Of a stretch of 64,000 nucleotides of DNA, positions 19,648-31,600 are shown piece after piece. The notes under the pieces were generated by a model, which saw only the letters and a program-made list of their open reading frames with translations, had not been told where the DNA came from and ran no database searches. The DNA is from Zygaena filipendulae. Taxonomy: Eukaryota > Arthropoda > Insecta > Lepidoptera > Zygaenidae. Position 1 is the first letter of the stretch. The number at the start of each line of letters is the position of its first letter. A program made the translations under genes and the position numbers. Location: the NCBI GenBank assembly GCA_907165275.2, contig OU015651.1, positions 208,501 to 272,500 on the forward strand. Direction: 5' to 3'.

Positions 19648-22600
19648 ATGAGCAACAATGAACAGAAGAGCGAAGTTCGCCTGTTCACGCGCGAAGAGAT
19701 CAAGTCGCGCACCGCGCGCGACGATGTTGTCATGATCATACACAACTCCGTGTATAATGTCACCAAATTCCTTGAAGAGGTAATGATTCTTGTCTTATCA
19801 ATTCATACTTATTGCGTCGTGTTATCACAGATCACTTCCGTAGGTACTGACCGTCAAATCTATTGCGACCAAACACGATCGTATGTTAAGCGGTTCAATG
19901 ACAATGCACTATAAAACTAATTTAATAAATGAACTAATTTCCAATTGGAACTTTCTAGGATTTCTTATTACAATTTTCTTATAAGACTTCAGTTTTTTCA
20001 TGCAGTCTCACCCGCGATAATTTCGGAGTTTCCGCGGGAATTCCGGGTTACAATATAGCCATGATACAGCCTATGTTATGTCGGATAATGTAGCATTCTA
20101 ATGATGAAAACATTTTTGAAATTGGTCCAGTAGTTTTTGAGTTTATTTGTTACAAACATACAAAAATATAAATCTTTCCTCTTTACAATATTAGTATAGA
20201 TAAATTAATGCAATCCTGGGTTTAATTCTATTTTCTGAGACATTGCTTTGATTCTGACCTTCATGAGTTAATATCTTTCTACAAGTAGTTTTAATTAATT
20301 TAGAAAATTAAATCATTTTAAAATAGAATTACACTCATCAATATTATAAAGCTTTTACATTTTTATGTTAAAGATATATTAAATTAGCTTGTGCCTGTGA
20401 CTTCGTCCAGGCCATAGTCGAAATCAAACATCGGAAGAGGAAGAGGTTAAAACGAATAAGTCAAGATCACATTTATAAAAGACTAGCGGACCCCCGCGGT
20501 TTCACCCACGATAATTTCGGCGTTCCCACGGGAATTCCGGGATAAAAATTACCCTATGTAACTCAAAATCACTTTAGCTTCCTATAAGTGAAAGAATTTT
20601 CAAAATTGGTTCCGTAGATCCAGAGATTTCAACCTCACGAACTCCAGAGTTCCCGCCGGAATTCCCGAAAAAGTAGGTACCCTATGTCCCTCAGAATCAC
20701 TGTAGCTTCCTATAAGTGAAATAATTTTCGAAATCGGTTCAGTAGATCCAGCGATCACCCCCTAAAACCTCACAATCTCTGGTGTTCTCGCGGAAATTCC
20801 GGGATAAAAAATACCCTTTGTCCCTCAGAATCACTGTAGGTTCCTATAAGTGAAATATATATACAATAATTATAAGTGAAAATAATTTTCAAAATTTCTA
20901 TAAAATGTTAATTCAAGCAACTTATTGTTGTGAGATAATATTTTAGGTAAGTATCTAAGTATATTTAAGTGTATTTTACTAGCTGAGCCCTGTGGTTTCA
21001 CCCGCGGTAATATCGGAGTTCCCGCGGGAATTCCGGGATAAAAAGTACCCTATGCCCTTCTCTGTACCCCTGACAACGTGCATCCCAAATTTTATCCAAA
21101 TCCGTTTAGTTAGTGAGGTTGTAATCTATGGATATACTGAACCGATTTTGAAAATTCTTTCGCTTATACATAGATAGGAAGCTAAAGTGATCCTGAGTGA
21201 CATAGGGTACTTTTTATCCTGGAATTCCCGTGGGAACCCCGAAATAACCGCGGGTGAAACCGCGGGGGTCAGCTAGTCTTTTATAATATATGTATATAAA
21301 AAAATGAGCTGTTCGTTAGTCTCGCTAAAACTCGAGAATGGCTGGGCCGATTTGGCTAATTTTGATCTTGAAAGATTTGTGGAAGTTCAGGGAAGGTATA
21401 AACAGTAAAAAGTTCAGAGTTCCTGCGGGAATTCTGAAACTCATGCGGGTGAAACCGCAGGGCACAGCTACTAGTATAATATATAGATGTAAAGATACTT
21501 AGGTACTAGCCGTTGTTCCCGCGGTCTCACCAGCATCAATTTCGGATTTTCCTCAGGGAACTAATGTATCAAAATGAAAAATGTCCTTTTCCAAGATGAA
21601 AATTAACAAACTTAGCCGTTCTCCGGTTTTCCAACCCCTTCAACAGGGTCTGAGATTTAAAGTGTCCTGCATTACTCAGGGATAATGTTTAGAGTCGGTT
21701 CCATAGTTCTAGAAATTACTATCTACAAACATACAAAGTTTGCCTGATTTTCAATATTAGTATACATGACAAACAACTTCGGTTGTACCAATTCTTTCCT
21801 AGTAGTAGGTATATCCTTACTATCTAATCCTACTAATATTATAAATATGAAAGTGTGGATGTTTGGATGTTTCGATGTTTGTATGTTTGTTACTCAATCA
21901 CGCAAAAACGGCTGAACGGATTTGGATGAAATTTGGCATGCACGTTGTCAGGGGTACAGAGAAGGACATAGGGTACTTTTTATCCCGGAATTCCGCGGGA
22001 ACTCCGAAATTACCGCGGGTGAAACCGCGGGGCACAGCTAGTATTATCATAAATACGAAAGTGAATTCGTTTGTTTGTTTCGTTGTTGCGCTTTCACGCC
22101 TCAACACAATGGATCATCATAAAACTTTGCATATTCACGTTGTCAGGGGTACAGAGAAGGACATAGTTATCCCCGTATTCCCGCGGGAACTCCATAGTTA
22201 ACGCTAGCTAGTGATGAAATATTGCTGCCATTGGTTGTTGTCGTGTTTAAAAATTTACCAATAAATCTATATTCTCGGCCAATAAACGAATTCTAATTCT
22301 TTTTTTTACCTAAACTGCTCTTCACCAATATATTTTAGGTACTAAATAATAATAATTGTACAAAAAATATCAGAATGTAATTTCCTTGTTCTGTCCCAAC
22401 TCCCAATGATACGGATTTAAAGGTTTATAAAGCCTTCATTTTCACTCGAGCCCAAATGAAGTTCTTCAACTTTTCTACGTTAAAATTCTTCAACGAACAA
22501 TGGCAGTTTTATCATCGGGTAGAACTGTAATATCGAATGCGGCGCTGCGTGCCCCTCGCGCGGTGACCTACCTCTAGAGACGGGTGGAATCTGTGGAATT

Positions 22601-25600
22601 TCTCATTAAACGCGTCGGAGGGTGGGCGCGCCGCTTCGCCGCGACGACGCTTCAGCGCCGCAAGGAATGCAGTCTGCATGTCATCGTCGCTGACCTGACA
22701 TGATTATTAACTTATTCAGCTCCCGTGTCCTGTACAACGAGGACACGGCTGTCGGTTTATGAATCAATCAGTCAGTTAATTTTTTTATTTAAAATTAGAC
22801 AGCAATTACATTTCTTTCAGTTGCTACGATCGCGTGTTCAATTGGATATTCATTGAAGGTTTAGAAATAGTTAGACATTATATTTATTATTATTATATTC
22901 AGCGATACAATGATAGTGTGGTAATTAAAAATGTCCTAGGACTTGCTTCTTTACGACGGTGCCTTGACCGTCTGGAGATTTTGTGAAGCTAACCAAGTGA
23001 GCTGGGTTAGCTTCACAAACGTCAAAATAAATGCTTAGGTACTTTTATACTTTAATTAGCATTACGCGTTACGGTACGCACAGAGCGACTCGCGGTAGGT
23101 AAGAGGTGGTATACAACTGTGGTGGTACCAAAACGACCTGTTAGAAGCAAAATAAAATTTATATCCGTCTAAAATGTTGGAAATATTATAAGTACCTAGA
23201 TGGGCAATTGACTGGGTGTTAAAACTCGATGAACACCAGTAAACAGTACATACAATACGTGGCGTTTACTCGGGTTTTAAATTTTAATCCAAGCGTCGCG
23301 CCGGGTAGGGTAGGTGTATCTCCATCTATATTCATATAGCCCGGGTGTATCTCCATCTATATTCAGATAGCGTGCGCCGGTATGCTGTAGTGAATGTGAG
23401 GCTGTAGTTTGTGTTAATGATGAACTGAGCGGTGTGCTCTCTCTCTGGCAGCACCCCGGCGGCGAGGAGGTGCTCCTGGAGCAGGCCGGCAAGGACTCCA
23501 CGGAGCCGTTCGAGGACGTCAGTCACAGCTCCGACGCCAGGTGAGTTGTTGGGGCCAAAGCGGTGATAGCAAACGTGTCAGTTTAAACAACGGACTTATT
23601 CCAGCCTTAATTGGCAGTAAATGATGTATAAAAGTACTGTTAATTAGTTTTTAAGTGCTGTGGATTAAAGTAAATAAATAAATAAATTATAATCTATGCT
23701 TGCTACAATGCCTATAATATTGTGTTGCTCCAAGCTAAGCTTAATCTACCTGTGAAACCGCATGACAATCCGTTCAGTAGATTCGGAGATTATCGCGAAC
23801 AGAGTGAACAGACAGACAGAGAGAAAATAATTTTAAAAACTATTTTGTGGTTGGTTACTGTCTATCGCAGCTTCTCAATTTTTGGGAAAAATATTCAATA
23901 TACAGAATCGCGGTTACAGTAAGTAATAGAATATATGCATAATTATGTTAGAGTTGAAATTGGTGAACAACAAAACATGGAACTCCCACAGCTCACTAGT
24001 CTCACTTGGCGCTAGAAAATGACCCGTAGACGGTAGACGGTTCTCGATGGCCGGCGCGGCGCGGCGCGGCGGCGGTACCAATCGATATCGGGGGCCAGCG
24101 GCTGGATGGTCGCGACTCGCGTGGCCCGCGGGGCCCGCGAGCTGCCCCTTGCCAAGTTGAGGTTCTATAACCGTTAACGCATAGAAAACTAAACAACGGA
24201 ATCGGAATGTCACGTGGGCACGTAAAATCATCCAATCAAAAGTCCAGTTTTGCGTGACCTACGTGACATAACAGTTCCGTTCTTTGGTTTTCTGTGCATT
24301 AACGATTATAGAACGTCAACGTAGCTTAGGGGGCTGGTAACTAATATTATGGACTTACCAATTTCAAATCAACGCTGCAACATCCAGTTAACTTGTGTGC
24401 CACATAATCTTGTGCTAGCTGTTCACCGCGGTCCCACCCGCGTCGATTTCGGAGTTCCCGTAAGAATTCTAAGATAAAAATCCTAAATGTCCTTTTGAGG
24501 AATTCCAGGATAAAAGTTGGTATCCTAAATGTCCTTTTGTGTCCCTTTGACAACGTGTATGCATCATAAGTCGTGAAAGCCTAACAACCAGACAAATGCA
24601 TTCGAATTTATAATACATATTGGAATTATATCTTCTTTTCAAATATAAATACTATTTCAGGGTTTTTGATAATTTAAACCTAGCTACATAACCGCTTTCC
24701 ACTCTCGCCGCTACTTGTAAAGAACGAAAAGGACAGTCGAACTCAATATTGCCTAGACCAGAGTCTAGTGACTAGACTGGCTAGCTGTGCCCCGCGGTCG
24801 GCGGTTTCACCCGCGTGAGTTTCGGAATTCCCGCAGGCACTCCAAAGTAGCCTAATTTACTCCTTATAACATCAGCTAGTAATTAGCAGTGAAAGTTCCG
24901 TCCAAATCGGTCCAACTGTTTTGGAGATTCACCCGCGTGTGTTTCAAAATTCCCGCAGGAACTTCAAACTTCTTTCATATTCTCCTTCTCCTTACAATAA
25001 CAAACACAATAAAAAAGAATTAGCGAAATTGGTGCAGCCGTTTACGCGTGATGCCGTGACCAAGGGAAATAGGAATTTTTATATAATTATGTAGATACAG
25101 ATAAGCGTTTAGAAGCATAAGAAACGATATATTATTTACATTAAAAAAACAGTTTTGTGACCTCTGACTTTGAACATGATCACAAGATTTTTGGAGACTA
25201 TTGAGATAACTTATTATATAAAATGTCAAGTGGAAGATTTGTAAGTACATGTTTCTTTCGTTCCGAGGCCCGAGGCCTAGTAGGTATCTACAATTTTACA
25301 TAATATCCCTATTTCCATTAGGCGGCTGGACCGATCACCATTAAATTTTGCATACACGTTGTCAGGGGTACAGAGAAGGACATAGGGTACTTTTATCCGG
25401 GAGTCCCCGCGGGAACTCCGAAATTACGGCGGATGAAACCGCGAGGGACATGTATGTGAGCTGTGGTAAGGCAGTGCAATGCAGCGTGAACTGTTAGTAA
25501 CAGTCTGTTACCCCTTGGCCAGTCTCGACGTCGGCGGCGGCGGCAAAAACGAATGGTAGACAACATACGAAGTAGGCCACAGCTATCAGCGGCGCGAGCT

Positions 25601-28600
25601 GTGGCCTACTTCTTAAGGCCATTATCTATCTATCTGTTCCTTGCCGTTCCAATAAATCCTCTTATCGAGTAGTTACCATGTGGTTCTTTCTGCCACACGA
25701 AATTGGTCTGTCCCTTAATCTAAAAAACGAATTGAGAAATACTATATATATAGTGTTGTTATTCTTATTTATTAATAATTAACTTTGAGTTAATTACCGC
25801 CGCACTCAGAGTCGACTTTAATGTTTACTTAGTTAAGTGTAGATTTTTAAAACAAAACTGCCGCAATCAGACAAGTTTAATAAATTAATGTTAATTGGCA
25901 TTTAACTAATTAAGTTACATCTCATTAAATGCCAATTAACATTAATTTACTGAATGTCTCTGATTGCGGCAGTTTTGTTTTAAAAATCTACACTTAACTA
26001 ATAAAACATTAAAGTCGACTCTGAGTGCGGCCGTTAAATCTTTATTTAACTATAAATAAATAAGTAATCTACTTGTGACAACTGGGACATTTTCGTAACA
26101 GTTTCCATTTGTCTATCGCTCTAGGTTAGAGATATCGGTAACGGGGACAATCAAGATTTTGTTGAGAGTTGACAGCTCAAAATCATCCCTAAACCGACCG
26201 CGCGGGGTGCGAGGTGACACGCGCGTGCCTTAATTAATCCCTTTCCCTCGAACACGTTAGTCAATTGGTTTTTAATGACCAAAAAGTATCGGTAACCTTT
26301 AAACGTAATAAAAACAAAATTTTATACCGTCGAAATTAATTCCCTAAAGTACCGAAAGAACCGGGAATCAATTTTGAATTCCCGGTTCTTAAGTTAGGTC
26401 AAAAGAACCGGGAAATCCCGGTATTTTCGGGACCGGGATTTTCCGTTTCTGAACCCTAATTCTTCATATACCATGGCCAAGGGGTTAGACGCTATGTGCT
26501 ATATTTTGATTGACATGACAAGATCTATTATTAGCGATTTGTTTTATTCAGATATAAATATTTTAATTATATTAAAACTTATCGTAATTTATAGGCCCAC
26601 TCTGGGCTAGAAAAAGACATGCACACTGTGACATTGCACACTGTACAGTCTCAAGTCTCAACTCAGATAACGTGTCACCTTTGACCCAGTACATAAATGA
26701 ATTCTGAAGTTCGTGACGCATGTGCCACTTGATTGTCGATCTTGTATAATAACTAATAAATACTTACATATTCTCCTTGAATTGTAAACGCTAATTACAG
26801 TTTCCACTGTTCAACAAAACAGCTAATATAGTACGCGCAAAAGCCCATTAGGTAGGTACCCAGCGAAAAAAATAGCATTGCGGATTGCAAAGATTCAGCT
26901 TTAAAGAACGATCATCCATACTAATATCCGAAAGTAACTCTGTCTGTCTGTTACCTTTTCAATTTTCATGCTTTACCTTCTCAACCGATTATCATAAAAT
27001 TTTACATTAGTAAGTACACGTCGAGGGTACAGAAAAGGACATGAAATGAAATTTTATATTACGAAAACCGTTAATATGCAATAACAAAAAGAAGCACAAC
27101 CAGCGTGTCGCAACAAAAGGCAACCAGCTCAGCATAAGTCGGGAACCGAGAGGCCCGACGCTGATCTTCCGCTGGTGCCGCATGTGGCGTCACGGATGTG
27201 AGCGAAGAGATAAAACTTAAATTGTATTTTTATATTAATTTAATACGTAGCTAATCTCAAACATGGATACTTTTCTTTTCTGAAACTTTAAGTACTTGCA
27301 ACTTTGCTTGGACTAGTACTCCAACGGTAAGAGCCTGTCCAGATGAGGCGTTTTACGCGCAAGTCGAGAACGCGCGTGTTCCCGAGATACTAGAGCCACA
27401 TAGATCCCGTCCAGATGCACTTGCGAGTAAAACGCTTGCAACGCATCGGACTCTCGACTCGCGCGTTCTCGACTCGTCATATATATATACGATTTATATA
27501 TACGTCAACATCATGTAACATTGTTATACAACATTGCAACGTAAAACAAGACTGTACACATTAGAATAATAATGCAATAAAACAATGTTATATAACCATT
27601 GTCGTTTCTCGTTCTTCACTGCTATGCTGTCCACAATTACGTCGCTGAGGGGACGTTGCAGCGACTGTTGTACTTTTAAATAACAAGAAAAACAAAAAAA
27701 CGAACGTGCCTAAGTTATATACTATATAACACTCAGAGTCCACATTATCTGTAACATGTTATATAACATGTTTTGTTACGTAGTGTGTACGCACCGTAAC
27801 TGATGACTGACTGCAGTAACAAGTTTAGTTTTCCCATACCATAAAGTATTATGTGTGATTTAATGATTTAATCTTACATTATATTGTGGCACTAGCTGAC
27901 CCCCGCGGTTTCACCCGCGGTAATTTCGGAGTAGGCACTCGCGAGAGTTCCAGCTTCCGGGATAAAAAGTACCCTATGCCACTCAGGATCACTTTAGCTT
28001 CGTATAAGTGAAAGAATTTTCAAAAATCGGTTCCGTAGATCTAGAGATTATAACGTCAGAAACTCCGGAGTTCGCGAGGGAATTCCGGGATAAAAGTACC
28101 CTGTATCACTCTGGATCACTGTACCACCTATAAGTGAAAGAATTTTCAAAATCGGTTTAATAGATCTAGAGATAGTTGTTCCCTCGTGATTTTACCCGCG
28201 GAAAATTTAGAGTTCCCGCGGGAATTCTGGAATGAAAAGTACCCTATGACACTTAGGATCACTGCAGCTTCCTATAAGTGAAAGAATTTGCAAAATTGGT
28301 TCAGTAGATCCAGAGATTACCCCCTACAACGTCACAAACTCACAAACTTGCTCTTTATAATATTATTATAGATTACAAAAGCGGGTAAATATTAAACGTT
28401 ATTACAAACGAGTACCTAGACATCACAGTATTTGGATCTAAAAAACAAATACTTATAATTAATTAATTAATATTCCATTCATACACACTTGCGTGCCGCG
28501 GTGGTACGGTTGAAGTAAGTTGAAGCAAGTGCTTACTTTCTCTGAGAGGCGAGAAATTCCTCTATTCTAACGCGCCTAAAGAAGTATATGCCTTATTCTT

Positions 28601-31600
28601 GCTCGACAATATTATGTCGTCCAATCACACGGATTTACAACAAAAAATACCTGTATAATGCTGCATATTTCAGTACCATTTCTGATTGTAATGTATATGT
28701 ATATGTAACGCACACGTCGGCACACATCCTCAGGTCGCTGATGGAGAAGTACAAGATCGGCGAGGTGGTGCCGGCGGAGCGCACCGAGAGCCAGCTGAAG
28801 GACGGCAAGTGGACCACGGAGCCGCGCGAGCCCGGCAAGTGCGTAGTCGCGTAGGCAGACACCCGCGGGCCCCCCAGGCCCCGCCACACACGCCACACGC
28901 CAACACTGCATCACCACCGTTGCATCGCTCCCAGCACTTCGCCTTCGCGCGATACCATATAGATAATATTATCCTCACCACATTCCACCGCCACGCGAAC
29001 GTACTTCTTACATTATAGAATTGGGTATTCTCCAGGTTATGAAAACCAAAATTCTAATTAGTCCGTCAGTTAGAAAATAAAAAAATAATAGACACGTATT
29101 TTTTGCTTTTTAAAATTAATGAAAATAAACATAGATAAAGCGCATTAAAGTTTAGGGTGGGGGACGCGTGACGTCAATATTCATTATAAACCCATACAAA
29201 CTTTACCGGGTTGTGACGTCACCCGCAACTCAATGTATCGCCGTAATTTTTTGATTGCGTAAAAAAGGAAAAAATACCTGTCCAATATTTTTTTAATTTA
29301 CACAACGACGGACTAAAAAAAAAAATTTCAAGTAGCCAATTATTGTCACACAGTCAGCAGTCTATTACGCATGGTGATTCCATGGCGCGCTTCGGGTGGG
29401 AACAAAACGTGGTCCAAACTAAAAACCGCCTCCTTCCAAACGCGCCGTTAAATCGCATGCATCTTGCATCTTCCTACGGTCCGTGATACGTGTACTGTAC
29501 CTACATTTTCCCGGCATGAAAGTACTCGTATGTCACACCAAATTAGTTGGATGAACAATAATAGTGGTAAATAAACATACGCGCACATCGTTTCGCACTT
29601 ATATACGCAATAATATGTTAATATTAGTAAGGACTACTTACATAATTAGTTATAAACAAGGGCACATGGATCTGTGGACGCGAGTTGCTCCATACGACGT
29701 ACTTATTTTAAAACGCTGTGATGTAGATCTGTATTTTTTTAAATGTTAACAAACTGCTTATAACCAAAAAATACTTATACGATTTTGTTTTTGTTAATTT
29801 GATAGATATTTATACTATAAAAATGTATTTATAGAAACAAAATTTATTATTTGTACGGTTGTACTAAATAATCGTCACAGCGGCTACGGTCGTTTAAAAA
29901 CATAGACAATATTTATTCATCTAGACTTACCGTTATCTTGAATAAATCATTCTTATATCGATCGTCTATGGTTTTCAACATCAATAGGTAGGTATTTCAT
30001 CATGTTTTCATATTTCGCTGTGAGATAACCGAGTTTGCGGCCCAGCGTCGGATTGTAGTCGGTTGTGAGTTGTGGCGCACATTTATTGTATTTATTTATA
30101 GAGAGCAAAAGATTTGTTAGAAATTATTCATTCTATATACAGGTGATTATTTCACTGGTCGCAGTAGTATAGTCCTTCGCTGCCGCATCTCAAACTGCCA
30201 ATTTGTTAACAAATATCAATCAATATTACTGAAGTGTCAAATATTTTTACGCAACTTGTTCATTTTTTTACGTGGCGCAAGTTCGATTAGGCCATTTAGG
30301 CCTACGGTCTCTCTATCTCGCTGTCTAAGAATGCAGGGCCCTTATTCGCTATGATCATAACACGCCGTTTTAAGATAACGCACCACAAAAATTGTTTTCC
30401 CTCGCGCTTAAAAAAGTTTCACTTCAAAAAAATACATTTACGACATGTCTTATGGCGTACTGAATATTTATTTCTAATATGTTGGCATCTGGAGCGTTTG
30501 GTAATATATTTTTAGGACGCGCGTTATGGGCAAGGAATTTTTTTGGTCATAGTGAATAAGGGCCCAGCATTAGTGATCATACAGCTATCTCATATATCAT
30601 TAGATGACAAGGTAGAAGACCGCAGCGGATTCTGCTCCATATTCAAGCTTACCTAAGGCAAAGTATACAATTCTAATGAAAAAAGTATAAAGAAAAATGA
30701 ATAAGGATTAGAAAAGATCCCACGTTGACCAGATCGAATATAGCATTTTTTTTTTTAAGATATCATGTTTAATAGTAAAACATACAGCTTGTAACAGTTG
30801 TTTACCTTTGTCACAATAAGATAAAACAAAACCCAGCCAACTGTCCATAAAAGTTCCAATGTTTGCTCCTGCATAGAGGCTGTGCCTTGCGACTGTGGTC
30901 ACTGGTCACTGTTGATGCCGACGGGACAGCACAAGGCAGCTTGTACACTCTTTAAGCTGTCTAAAATCGTTTTTCTCTCATTTCTTTCATATGCAAACAG
31001 GTCGCATAATATATTTTAGGCTTAATTCTTTGTCACCCATACTGTAGATGCGAGGCCTTACCAGTTTGTATTCGGTCATTTTGTATAATTTTTATCGATC
31101 GTAACCGGATTCGTAATCCCACTTCTGAAATTAAATGATGAGAAAGATTATAAAATATTATTTGCTGTAAAGATTGTTGCCATCCCGGATGATTAAAATT
31201 CAGACACGGGGCGGACGAAGCCTCGATTTTTTTAAATTACCGGTAAAAATAAAAAATAACTTTTTTTTTTATTCCAATTAGTATAAGTTGTGAAGTGTCG
31301 CTTGTCAATCGTATGAGTATATAACGAAGTGATTCTTTCGTTTAAAAAAATCTGCGTTAAACATCACGGCACTAGTTTTTCACTCGTGGTAAGGCCTTCA
31401 TAGTAAACTGTAGTTAACACAAAATAATAATGTCATGCTTCAGTAAGTACCTAGTTAGCACATACTCGCCGTGTGGGTAAACGATTAGTATGCATTTAGT
31501 TTTTGAGTTCGCACGGGTGTACTATTGCGTTTGCCTAGTCACACTATTATAGATGGGCAATCAACCCGGTTTAAACCCGACGCTTAGGTTTAAACCCGAT

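Noticed and set aside
20992..22201. Protein frames in cytochrome b5 intron 1
   Set aside because: All lie in Helitron copies and repeat the same peptide from copy to copy.
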